In this document: in pieces, positions 25,437 to 33,114 of the stretch
Numbering within the stretch: position 1 is the stretch's first letter
Layout: the number at the start of each line of letters is the position of its first letter
Source: Syntrophobacterales bacterium
Lineage (GTDB): Bacteria; Desulfobacterota; Desulfobaccia; Desulfobaccales; 0-14-0-80-60-11
Length of the DNA stretch: 64,000 bases
Assembly: GCA_023229795.1 (NCBI GenBank)
Contig: JALNYP010000004.1
Coordinates: 31,991 to 95,990 of the forward strand
Reading direction: 5' to 3'
Made by a program: the position numbers and the translations under genes
The notes under the pieces: generated by a model
Database searches by the model: none
Told to the model about the DNA's origin: nothing
What the model saw: the letters and a program-made list of their open reading frames with translations, nothing else

Positions 25437-25645
25437 GTAGGGCGGGAAAGCGCCGCGCATCCCGCCTTCAGTAGCCGCAGACCGGGAAAGTGAGATTCCG
25501 CCACCGTCATTGGTTCAGGCCTGACTTATGCTGCAATATGTTCTCGCCTTTGTTCCTGGCGGCACTTTTTTTTCACGGTTACGATGTTCTAAATTTAAAG
25601 CAGGAATAATCTAATGGCGGGATGCGCGGCGCTTTCCCGCCCTAC
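25437..25645. repeat. Perfect 30-bp inverted repeat pair with 149-base spacer
   Basis: The arm at 25437-25466 (starting GTAGGGCGGGAAAGCGCC) is the exact reverse complement of 25616-25645 (ending GGCGCTTTCCCGCCCTAC). Each arm also has internal dyad character (GGCGGG ... CCCGCC), as in REP elements, so the pair resembles a REPIN or a miniature inverted-repeat element. The spacer carries no gene. Two smaller palindromes follow at 25673-25689 (GGTGCGCAGTGCGCACC) and 25771-25792 (GTCGGGCGTCCCCGCCCGA core). The gap 25408-25852 holds nothing else that I recognise. Confidence 0.85.
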
Positions 25646-25852
25646 GCTCCACGCTCCACGCGCTTTTAAGATGGTGCGCAGTGCGCACCCTACGCTCTTC
25701 CCTGATGATCTTGGAGAGGGATTTTCTGGTTTTCGATGCAGTTTACTCTTGCCCGGCTATTTCATATTGGTAGGTCGGGCGTCCCCGCCCGACTGCTCTT
25801 GGTGGGGCCGTCATCAACCTGGGGCCTAACCCCTGTGAGGAAACGCCTGGGA

Positions 25853-26623
25853 TTACGGGGAACCGGAAGATCTCATTTCCGCCAACAAGCGTCGGGCTTC
25901 CTGGCGGTCCTCCTCAAGATCCTGGGGCTTAACGGCATGTTGGGTGCTTTTGAGGACTTGCTCCAATTGCTGCTGGGCGAGGGAGCGGTAATGGAGGCGA
26001 TACAGGGTCTGGGCCAGGAACAGGTGGTTGGTGCTGTTGTTCGGGGCCAGCCGCACCGCCGCCTCGAGGTGGTAGAGGGATTTGTTGATGTCGCCTACGG
26101 ACATGGGCCAGGCAGGAGCTTCAAAATAGATGCGGCCCAGGACCCGATGAGCCCCGGTCTGATCGTAGGTTTCATCCAGGGCCACGGCCCGTTCCAGTTC
26201 TTCGAGGATGCGGGGCAACAGCCGGCGTCCCAGCATATAGCCCCCGGCATCGGCCTGGCCGCAAAGATTGAGGGCCAGCCAATAGTGGCCCTCAGTGCGG
26301 TTGGGCGCCTCATGGATCAAAGTCTCGGCGTAGAGTTGACCCTTGCGGTAATAAGGCTCACTCTGCTTCTTAGGAGCCAGATCCCCCAGGATAAAGGCGG
26401 TGCGGGCCAGTTTCGCCAGGAGCATGGTGCGGTCCACCTCCGTCGAAGAGAGCAGCCCTTCGTACAGACGGAGAGCCTGCTCGGCCTGGGGCATCTCCAA
26501 GGTGGGGCACTGCAGGAGGACGTCGGCTTCGGCCAGGGCCGGAGGCGCGGCGCACTGAGCGGTAGTGGCCAGGAGACTGATCGCTAGGCATCCTAAAGAC
26601 AGCAGCCAGCCAATCCGTTTCAT
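25853..26623 (-). CDS. Exported TPR-repeat protein
   Basis: A 256-residue protein with a signal peptide (MKRIGWLLSLGCLAISLLAT, cleavage near CAA) and a string of degenerate TPR-like helical pairs across residues 35-240, such as YKEAQALYAE-like segments (AEQALRLYEGLL, YYRKGQLYAETLI, SLYHLEAAVRLAPNN, LAQTLYRLHYRSLAQQQLEQ). It probably scaffolds an envelope complex; no partner is visible nearby. Start chosen at ATG 26623 because it begins the signal sequence. It diverges from ssb. Confidence 0.78.
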   Translation of the reverse strand: MKRIGWLLSLGCLAISLLATTAQCAAPPALAEADVLLQCPTLEMPQAEQALRLYEGLLSSTEVDRTMLLAKLARTAFILGDLAPKKQSEPYYRKGQLYAETLIHEAPNRTEGHYWLALNLCGQADAGGYMLGRRLLPRILEELERAVALDETYDQTGAHRVLGRIYFEAPAWPMSVGDINKSLYHLEAAVRLAPNNSTNHLFLAQTLYRLHYRSLAQQQLEQVLKSTQHAVKPQDLEEDRQEARRLLAEMRSSGSP

Positions 26624-26844
26624 CAGGGTTCCGGAAAGGGAATTTTCGAGCCGAGGCAAGATTCAGCCGTCGAAAATAAATATAAGTCGCCCAAAGCCGC
26701 TTGCCAAGCCCGGGAGGCCAGAGGTAGAAGAGAATTGGATTTTTTTCATGGCTCCCCCACCATCCCGGATGTTCATAAGACCTTGCCCGGGGGCCTTTTC
26801 TGTGATACAGGTGTGAGGAATCCTAGGCGGTTGCAGGAGGGATC

Positions 26845-27255
26845 ATGGCTGGGGTCAACAAAGTGATTTTGATAGGCCATTTGGGGGCTGATCCGGAGAT
26901 GCGCTATACCGCGAACGGCACCGCGGTGGCGAAATTCAGGATTGCCACCACCGAAAAATTTACCGACCGGGACGGCAACCGCCAGGAGCGGACTGAATGG
27001 CATCGAGTGGTGGCCTGGCGCAAGCTGGCAGAGATCTGCGGCCAGTACCTCGCCAAGGGCAAACAGGTCTACATCGAAGGCAAGATTCGTAACGACACCT
27101 GGGAAAAAGACGGGGTCAAACAATATTCTTACGAGATCGTGGCCGATAATATGGTAATGTTGGGCGGCGCCGGCGGGCGCGGCCAGGACCGGGAGCCGGA
27201 GCCTCCCTTCGGTCCGCCGGAAGGCGGCATGCCCAATGACGATATCCCCTTTTAA
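26845..27255 (+). CDS. ssb: Single-stranded DNA-binding protein
   Basis: A 136-residue SSB. The OB-fold spans residues 1-105 (MAGVNKVILIGHLGADPEMR, then NRQERTEWHRVVAWRKLAEI and KQVYIEGKIRNDTWEKDG), followed by a short glycine/proline-rich linker and the acidic tip NDDIPF that recruits repair and replication partners. AGGAGG precedes ATG 26845. The linker is short, giving a compact protein. It is followed after 75 bases by the HEAT-repeat gene on the same strand. Confidence 0.97.
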   Translation: MAGVNKVILIGHLGADPEMRYTANGTAVAKFRIATTEKFTDRDGNRQERTEWHRVVAWRKLAEICGQYLAKGKQVYIEGKIRNDTWEKDGVKQYSYEIVADNMVMLGGAGGRGQDREPEPPFGPPEGGMPNDDIPF

Positions 27256-27330
27256 GGGAAACCACCCGGGAGATTGGCAGGCCCCGGGGCCATCGCAGGG
27301 GCCTAGCCGCCCTGGAAGAGAAATAATCTT

Positions 27331-27972
27331 TTGGCCTTAAGTCGGCGACAATTGCGGGAGCAGATCGTTCAGTTGCTCGAGGCCGGGGAATTCCCGGGTC
27401 TGGAGAAGCTGGCCGGCCGGGATGAGAGAGTGGCGGCCATCCTGATGCAGTTCTTCTATGATCCCGGCGATCTTTTGCAGTGGCGGGCCCTGGAAGGCCT
27501 GGGATATGTGGCTGGGTCCCAGCCTGTGCAGGTGCGCAAGATCATCAACCGGCTCCTCTACCTGCTCAATGAGGATTCGGCCAGCACCGGCTGGGGGGCC
27601 GCCGCGGCCCTGGGAGAGATCGGCCGCGGCCAGATTTCGCTGATCAAAGAGATCATCCCCATGTTCATCGGCTTCCTGGAACAGGATTTCTCCCGGGAAC
27701 CCATGCTCTGGGGAGTGGGCCGGTTGGCCGCAGTTCATGCTGAACTGCTGGATGAAGTTGTGCCCATAATTGTGCCTTTTCTCACAAGTCCCGTGCCCCA
27801 GGTGCGGGCTCTGGCCGCCTGGAGTCTCGGCAAAGCCCGCTACCAGCCGGCCGCAGACGCCATCCGGGACTTGGAGGAGGACGACCACCCGGTGCAGCTC
27901 TATGACCGGGGCAAACTGTGGCGGACTACCGTGGGGCAGGTGGCCCGGGAGGCTTTGGCGGCTCTGGTCTGA
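27331..27972 (+). CDS. HEAT-repeat protein (DVU0298-like)
   Basis: A 213-residue all-helical protein with HEAT-like repeats (RLLYLLNEDSASTGWGAAAA, IPMFIGFLEQD, VPIIVPFLTSPVPQVRALAA). This resembles the DVU0298 family known from sulfate-reducing Deltaproteobacteria, function unknown, and supports the taxonomic guess. The start is a TTG at 27331; GGAAGAG lies about 10 bases upstream. It follows ssb on the same strand and may be co-transcribed with it and with the 46-residue gene downstream. Confidence 0.75.
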   Translation: MALSRRQLREQIVQLLEAGEFPGLEKLAGRDERVAAILMQFFYDPGDLLQWRALEGLGYVAGSQPVQVRKIINRLLYLLNEDSASTGWGAAAALGEIGRGQISLIKEIIPMFIGFLEQDFSREPMLWGVGRLAAVHAELLDEVVPIIVPFLTSPVPQVRALAAWSLGKARYQPAADAIRDLEEDDHPVQLYDRGKLWRTTVGQVAREALAALV

Positions 27973-28048
27973 GCCGGAAGCTACGACATTCACCTTTGTC
28001 TGTGCATGCGCACCAGATTAATCTCAGAGATAAGGAAGGAAGATTAAG

Positions 28049-28189
28049 ATGTTTTTACTTATTGTCGGTTTTGCCGTCGGCATCTTCGTGGGCTACAAAT
28101 ACCCCCAGCAAGTGGAGCAAGCCACCCAATCGGGCAAGAAAGTCTTCAACGATATTAAAGATAAGGTCTTCAAGAAGGAAAATCCCTAA
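28049..28189 (+). CDS. 46-residue single-span membrane protein
   Basis: A small gene: hydrophobic N-terminus (MFLLIVGFAVGIFVGYKYP, one membrane span) followed by a basic amphipathic tail rich in Lys (GKKVFNDIKDKVFKKENP). A purine-rich AAGGAAGGA lies 7-15 bases before the ATG, and the gene ends in a clean TAA, just before a stable hairpin at 28232-28259. The layout, a glycine-zipper-like span plus charged helix, resembles small stress or phage-shock membrane proteins, but no family can be named. Confidence 0.6.
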   Translation: MFLLIVGFAVGIFVGYKYPQQVEQATQSGKKVFNDIKDKVFKKENP

Positions 28190-28231
28190 GAGCACCCCAA
28201 TCCGGTCCGGCTTCAACAGCCCCGGCGTTTT

Positions 28232-28259
28232 GGACCCGGCCCGTTCCCGGGCCGGGTTC
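28232..28259. terminator. Stem-loop between convergent genes
   Basis: A 10-11-bp GC-rich stem (ACCCGGCCCG / CGGGCCGGGT, loop TTCC) sits between the 46-residue gene and the convergent pgeF gene. There is no clear T-run, so intrinsic termination is uncertain, but the position suits a bidirectional stop. Confidence 0.4.
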
Positions 28260-28283
28260 CGGCGTCGGTGAGCGCGGTGCGCC

Positions 28284-29051
28284 TCAGGCTTTGAGGGCGA
28301 TGACGGCTCCCTGGCGGCCGCTGCTCTTCTCCCGGCGATAGGAATAAAAATCTGCGGCGCCGCAGCGGGTGCAGAGGCCGGCGATATCGAGGCGCGCCGG
28401 GGAGAGCCCGGCCGCGGCCAGTTGATCCCGGCTGAGCCGCCAGAGGTCGAAGTAGGTGGGGCGTACCTGATAGTCCCACAGGTCCTGAGGAAATTCCTGG
28501 CGGAAGTTCTTGAATTCGGCGCAGCAGGGGCCCAGACTGGGTCCCACTGCGGCGTAAAGGTCTTGTGGCCGGGAGCCGAACTGGGAGCGAAGCAGGTTTA
28601 CGGCTTCGCCCAGAATATTGGCGACATGCCCCCGCCAGCCGCAGTGGACGTTGGCCACCACCCGCCGGACCGGGTCATAGAGCATCACCGCCTGGCAGTC
28701 CGCCTGCCTGATGAGCAGGCCCAGACCGGGTACGGTGGTGACCAGGATGTCCACGTCCGGGAGGTCCTCGCCCCCGACCTGGTCGGCGGCGGTGATTACC
28801 GCGGCGCGGCTGCCGTGTACCTGGACCGCGCCGGCCAGGGCGCTGAGTCCCAGGGCTTGCTTAAGGCGGCGCTGATTTTCGGTCACCGCCTCCGGCCGGT
28901 CTCCCACCGCCAGGCTGACATTGAGGCTTGCATAAACGCCGGTGCTCACCCCGCCGCGGCGGGTGAAAAACCCGTGGACCACTTCCGGGTTGGGGGCCAG
29001 TCCGGGACTGCGATAATATTTGAGGCCGTCAGTCACTTGCCAATCCACCAT
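28284..29051 (-). CDS. pgeF: Purine nucleoside phosphorylase / laccase-domain protein (YfiH)
   Basis: A 255-residue member of the YfiH/DUF152 family, which includes zinc-dependent purine nucleoside phosphorylases and a peptidoglycan-editing factor. The metal ligands are the His of QVHGS, the Cys of QADCQAVMLYD and the His of VHCGWRG; the N-terminal GFFTRRGGVSTGVYASLN and the late C-C pair (GPCCAEF) are family-typical. Length is normal. It is a single gene converging with the small membrane-protein gene. Either cytoplasmic role is possible; sequence does not decide. Confidence 0.9.
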   Translation of the reverse strand: MVDWQVTDGLKYYRSPGLAPNPEVVHGFFTRRGGVSTGVYASLNVSLAVGDRPEAVTENQRRLKQALGLSALAGAVQVHGSRAAVITAADQVGGEDLPDVDILVTTVPGLGLLIRQADCQAVMLYDPVRRVVANVHCGWRGHVANILGEAVNLLRSQFGSRPQDLYAAVGPSLGPCCAEFKNFRQEFPQDLWDYQVRPTYFDLWRLSRDQLAAAGLSPARLDIAGLCTRCGAADFYSYRREKSSGRQGAVIALKA

Positions 29052-29231
29052 CCTTCTGCTTCTCCTCGCCGGTTAATGTACCATATTGTAGCTCATTGAC
29101 ATCAGCATTTATCTTTAAACGAAGAGCCGAAAAACCATTTCTCTGGCGGCACACCCGCCATCCCGTGACTATAATATATCGCTATGAACGGCACCCGTGA
29201 CGGGATCATTTTACCAGGGAGGTAAGCACGC

Positions 29232-29957
29232 GTGGCGGCAAAAAGCCTGTTGATCGTGCAGCATATGGATTGGGAAGGCCCCGGGCAGCACCTGTTGGCA
29301 GCGCTCCTGGAGGCGGAGGTCAACTTCCAGGTGGTACAGGCCTGGCAGGAGCCTTTGCCCTCGCTGGACCCATTCGGGGGTATGGTGGTGTTGGGCGGGT
29401 CTCCCAATGTGGACGAAGAGAAACAGTTTCCCTACCTGGTTCCCCTCAAGGCCCGCATTCGGGAAGCTATTGCCGCAGGAAAGGGCTACCTGGGATTCTG
29501 CCTGGGACACCAATTGCTGGGCGACGTGCTGGGTTGCCGGGTGGGGCCTTTGCCCAAGAAATCCGTGGGATTCATCACCGGGGAGCTGACTCCAGCGGGG
29601 GTGGCCCACCCGGTTTTTCAGGGATTGCCGCGCCGGCTCAACCTGTTTAAGTGGCATGGCCAGGGAGTGCTGCCGCCGGTGCCCCAGGGCCGCAGCATCC
29701 TGGCCCGGTCAGACGCGGCGCCGGTGGAGGCCCTGGGTCTGGACGACAATCCCCGGGTGGTGGGGCTGCAGTTTGATAACCATGCCGCGGCCGTGGATGT
29801 GGCCGGCTGGCTCGAACATGATGGCGATTGGGCCCTGAGCGGCTCCGGCGCTGACCCCGAGGGCATGGTGGTTGCCGCGGTGGCCCAGGAGCAGGCCATG
29901 GGCAGGGAATTCCGCCGGTTTATGGAGAACTTCTTCCGCCTGATATGGGGAGCCTAA
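29232..29957 (+). CDS. Class I glutamine amidotransferase-like protein, active-site triad altered
   Basis: A 241-residue GATase1-fold protein similar to the GuaA amidotransferase domain. The nucleophile elbow is intact (GFCLGHQLLGD, Cys at residue 90), as are VVLGGSPNV and KWHGQ. Where catalytic members have Q-F-H-P-E the sequence is QFDNHAA, so the catalytic His and Glu are displaced or absent. No synthetase domain is fused or adjacent. The start is GTG 29232 with GGGAGG nine bases upstream. It may have lost glutaminase activity or use an unconventional triad. Confidence 0.78.
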   Translation: MAAKSLLIVQHMDWEGPGQHLLAALLEAEVNFQVVQAWQEPLPSLDPFGGMVVLGGSPNVDEEKQFPYLVPLKARIREAIAAGKGYLGFCLGHQLLGDVLGCRVGPLPKKSVGFITGELTPAGVAHPVFQGLPRRLNLFKWHGQGVLPPVPQGRSILARSDAAPVEALGLDDNPRVVGLQFDNHAAAVDVAGWLEHDGDWALSGSGADPEGMVVAAVAQEQAMGREFRRFMENFFRLIWGA

Positions 29958-30115
29958 AGTGGCGTCCCAAGTAATTTCATAAAATATCCCCACTTGGGGA
30001 TGAGGGGGCTGAAGAGGATATGCTCACCGTCCTGGCAACGGTCTCCGAAGCCTGTGGCGCGATTTTCCGGCATGAAAATTGAACTCTCAGTGAAGAAAAA
30101 GAGCTGAGGGTGCAA

Positions 30116-30298
30116 ATGAAGCGCAACAAGCGTACCGAAATCATGGCCCACGAAGAAATAACCCCTTTGACGGAGCATATCCTGGCCCAAATGGGCCCTG
30201 AGGGGGCTAACATCCGTAACCGCTTAAAGAAATTTTATCGCCTGCGGGCCTTGAAAGAACCATGCAGCGGTGAGGAGCGCCTGAAGGAAAGCGCCTGA
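30116..30298 (+). CDS. Small hypothetical protein
   Basis: A 60-residue basic, mostly helical protein (MKRNKRTEIMAHEEITPLTE ... NRLKKFYRLRALKEP) without membrane segment, cysteine pattern or known motif. GAGGG lies six bases before ATG 30116, which favours it over a GTG two codons upstream. It lies alone between the amidotransferase gene and the lipoprotein gene. The evidence is only an open frame plus a reasonable ribosome site, so it may not be real. Confidence 0.35.
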   Translation: MKRNKRTEIMAHEEITPLTEHILAQMGPEGANIRNRLKKFYRLRALKEPCSGEERLKESA

Positions 30299-30618
30299 GA
30301 CCAGAGCGGCGCTGATAATCCGGCCCCAAGCTTCCAGAGAGCTGCGGTCCATTGAGGGGCCGGCCTGAAGTCTGAGTATGGGTGTCCGGGGTTGAAGCCT
30401 AGACTTCGACGTAATCGTCATGAACCATTGGCGGTAAATTAACCTTCAACTGTGAACTTTTCGGAGCAGGTTTATAAGAAAAATCTGCTACCGAATTTAT
30501 GCCCTATGCCCTTAAATTAATTTCTCGACAGGGATGGATAGCTTCGCTGTTGATAGCTTCGCTTGACGGGCGCAGCGGCTGTGGTTATAGTGGGGTCAGC
30601 TGGATAGAGGGGGAACTC

Positions 30619-31014
30619 ATGGCTTGGCTGCAACTGATAATCGCATTGGGAATGTTGACCGCGGGTTGCGACCACATTATGTACCAGCGCTTCGAAAAAA
30701 GCATGTGGACCAACTATATCCACCTGAATGACGTGAAACTCGGGATGTCCAAGGCAGATGTCGTCGGCATCATGGGTCCTCCGGGGATCAAGGAAGATGG
30801 GGACTATCGCGGCGGCCATTACACCATCTACTTCTATCTGACGCATAGCATGGACTTTCCGGAGTCCAACACCGTGCGGAACGGCTTTACCCCGCTGGTC
30901 TTCCAAAAGAACCGCTTGGTGGGGATGGGCAAGCGGGATTACCGCCAGGCAGTCGACCGTCCGGAAGCAGATAGCGTCCCTAAGCAGGACGATTCCTACA
31001 GCCGAACCCACTGA
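30619..31014 (+). CDS. SmpA/OmlA-like small lipoprotein
   Basis: A 131-residue predicted lipoprotein: short hydrophobic signal with lipobox LTAGC near residue 15, then a domain with LGMSKADVVGIMGPP, the pattern of SmpA/OmlA (BamE-like) and DUF3192 lipoproteins in which G-M-[ST]-K-x-[DE]-V-x-x-[IL]-x-G-x-P begins the fold. The C-terminal tail is charged and probably disordered. GAGGGGG six bases before ATG 30619 decides the start over a longer in-frame form. Outer-membrane inner leaflet is the likely site. Confidence 0.72.
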   Translation: MAWLQLIIALGMLTAGCDHIMYQRFEKSMWTNYIHLNDVKLGMSKADVVGIMGPPGIKEDGDYRGGHYTIYFYLTHSMDFPESNTVRNGFTPLVFQKNRLVGMGKRDYRQAVDRPEADSVPKQDDSYSRTH

Positions 31015-31095
31015 ATTAGCTGTCAGCTATCAGCAGTCGGCTTGCAGCCAAAACCATGTCGGGGGGTGGGGTACGCTCGGGGACCATTAAATCCC

Positions 31096-32139
31096 TCAAT
31101 CGGCGAGTCTCTCCGCTTTCTCTCCTGCCAGTTGGCCGCAGGCCGCACCGATCTCCTGGCCCCGGCTCTCCCTGATCATCGCCGTATAATTGGCCTCGCG
31201 CAAGATATCCTGGAACTCCAAGGTTCGAGCCTCCGGCGGCGGGCCATAGGGCAGGCGCGGGTGCCGGTTAAACGGGATCAGGTTGATTTTGGCGCGAAAG
31301 CCTCGGAGCAGCCGGGCCAGGCGCCGGGCCTGGTCCGGGGAATCATTGATGCTATCCAGGAGCACATAGGCAAAGGTGATGCGCCGATGGCGCGGCAAGG
31401 GAAAGGCCCGGCAGGCGGCCAGGAGTTCGGCCAGCGGATAGCGCTGGTTGATGGGCATAATCAGGTTCCGGGTGTCGTCGTCCGCAGCATTAAGAGAAAC
31501 GGTGAGGTTGGCCCGAGCCTCCAGGCCCAGCCGGGGGATGAAGGGGGCCAGGCCCGCAGTGGATACGGTGATGTGCCGGGGAGCAAATTTCAGCCCCCAG
31601 GGCGCGGTGATCATGGTAAGAGCCCGCACCAGCGCGGAAAAATTGGCCAACGGTTCCCCCATGCCCATGAAGACCAGGTTGGTGAGGGGCCGGTGATCGG
31701 GGAGTTGTCGCCGAACCGCCAGGATTTGATTGATAATTTCAACGGCTTTGAGGTTGCGGATCAGGCCTCGTTGGGCGGTCAGGCAAAAGCGGCAGCCCTG
31801 GGCGCAGCCCACCTGGGAAGACAGGCACAGGGTGTGGTGGCCCTCTTCCGGGATCAGAACTGATTCAATGAGGTTGCCGTCTTCCAGGGCAAAGAGGAAT
31901 TTGCGGCAGCCATCCGCGGCTTCTTGCACCTGTTCCACGGTCAGGCTGCTGATCCGGGCCTTCTCCGCCAACTCAGCCCGAAACGGCCGGGCGATATCGG
32001 TCATGGCCTCGAAGTCGGCGACCCCTTTATAGAGCCACTTGACCAGTTGGCGGGCCCGAAAGGCCGGCTGGCCCCAGGCAGCCATGAGCTGCTCCAACTC
32101 CGGGAGGGTGAATTCTTTCAGGTCCAAGGGGTGGGTCAT
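31096..32139 (-). CDS. rlmN: 23S rRNA A2503-C2 / tRNA A37-C2 methyltransferase
   Basis: A 347-residue radical-SAM methyl synthase that methylates C2 of A2503 in 23S rRNA and A37 in some tRNAs. The cluster motif is C-A-Q-G-C-R-F-C, preceded by LCLSSQVGCAQGC; FMGMGEPLANF is the GGE-like SAM motif; the late GAACGQL supplies the methyl-carrying cysteine. Length and order are normal. It precedes the dksA-like gene by about 94 bases on the same strand. Confidence 0.96.
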   Translation of the reverse strand: MTHPLDLKEFTLPELEQLMAAWGQPAFRARQLVKWLYKGVADFEAMTDIARPFRAELAEKARISSLTVEQVQEAADGCRKFLFALEDGNLIESVLIPEEGHHTLCLSSQVGCAQGCRFCLTAQRGLIRNLKAVEIINQILAVRRQLPDHRPLTNLVFMGMGEPLANFSALVRALTMITAPWGLKFAPRHITVSTAGLAPFIPRLGLEARANLTVSLNAADDDTRNLIMPINQRYPLAELLAACRAFPLPRHRRITFAYVLLDSINDSPDQARRLARLLRGFRAKINLIPFNRHPRLPYGPPPEARTLEFQDILREANYTAMIRESRGQEIGAACGQLAGEKAERLAD

Positions 32140-32233
32140 GAAGGAATGAGGCCGATAGTCGATGCTGTTGCCTGGTTATGCCGGGAGAAGGGACTGCCGG
32201 TTGCGGGGCTGATGGGAGGCGTCGGGGAACCGG

Positions 32234-32596
32234 TCATTGTCCCCGAGCCCGCTCCTGGGCCTCCTGCCGCGATTTGCAGGCGATGCACATGGTGGTTACC
32301 GGGCGGGCAATGAGGCGTTTTTCGGTGATTTCGCCGCCGCAGAGTTCACAGTAGCCATAGGTCCCGGTTTCAATGCGGTCCAAGGCTTCCCTGATCTTAG
32401 AAATCAATTTGCGTTCCCGGTCCCGGATGCGCAACGTAAAGTTACGGTCGGTCTCGAGGCTGGCCCGGTCAGTAGGATCGGGGAAAGGCGCGGTGACGCC
32501 GGTCATGTCGCTGCGCGTCTTGTCAGCCTCCCCGAGAATTTCTTCCAACCGTTCCTGCAAGAGATTGCGGAAAAATTCCAGTCTTTCAGGTTCCAT
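32234..32596 (-). CDS. dksA: DksA/TraR zinc-finger transcription factor
   Basis: A 120-residue RNA-polymerase secondary-channel regulator. The N-terminal coiled coil (residues 1-75) contains the D-x-x-D-x-A-S motif (DPTDRASLETDR), whose acidic residues act at the polymerase active site with ppGpp, and the C-terminal four-cysteine zinc finger is C-E-L-C ... C-I-A-C. Length fits the short DksA group. It is upstream of rlmN and downstream of moaC on the same strand. Confidence 0.93.
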   Translation of the reverse strand: MEPERLEFFRNLLQERLEEILGEADKTRSDMTGVTAPFPDPTDRASLETDRNFTLRIRDRERKLISKIREALDRIETGTYGYCELCGGEITEKRLIARPVTTMCIACKSRQEAQERARGQ

Positions 32597-32625
32597 TACT
32601 CAACTCCGGCCTGTGCGAAATAAGT

Positions 32626-33114
32626 TCAAGGGGACGCATCGCCGCGGCGATATTCGCCGCTGGCGCCCCCGCTCTTCTCCATGAGCGCCAAGTCCTTAAT
32701 CATCAGACCCCGGTCCACGGCCTTACACATATCATAAATGGTCAACGCGGCCACCGCCGCGGCCGTCAAGGCCTCCATTTCTACTCCGGTGCGGGCGAAA
32801 GTCCTGACCTTCACCTGGATGTCCACCGCCCACTCCTCCGGCTGTGGGGTAAAGTCCACCTCGATGCCGGTTAAGGGCAGGGGGTGGCAGAGAGGAATGA
32901 GCTGAGACGTCTGTTTGGCGGCCATGATGCCGGCCACCCGCGCCGCCGCCCAAACGTCCCCTTTGGGGAGACGGCCGGCCAGGAGCAGTGGAAAGACCTT
33001 GGGACCCACCACCACTCGGCAGGCCGCGGTGGCCTGGCGCAGAGTCTCGGGTTTGGCTGCGACGTCCACCATGCGCATCTGTCCGGTTTCATCCAGGTGG
33101 GTAAAGCTATTCAT
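32626..33114 (-). CDS. moaC: Cyclic pyranopterin monophosphate synthase
   Basis: A 162-residue MoaC, converting the MoaA product into cPMP in molybdenum-cofactor synthesis. Signature blocks MVDVAAKPETLRQATA, KGDVWAAARVAGIMAAKQT, LIPLCHPLPLTGIEV and MEALTAAAVAALTIYDMCKA are complete, including the catalytic Lys and Asp region. Its first eight bases overlap the end of the DnaJ-like gene, so the two are translationally coupled. No other moa gene is visible nearby. Confidence 0.97.
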   Translation of the reverse strand: MNSFTHLDETGQMRMVDVAAKPETLRQATAACRVVVGPKVFPLLLAGRLPKGDVWAAARVAGIMAAKQTSQLIPLCHPLPLTGIEVDFTPQPEEWAVDIQVKVRTFARTGVEMEALTAAAVAALTIYDMCKAVDRGLMIKDLALMEKSGGASGEYRRGDASP

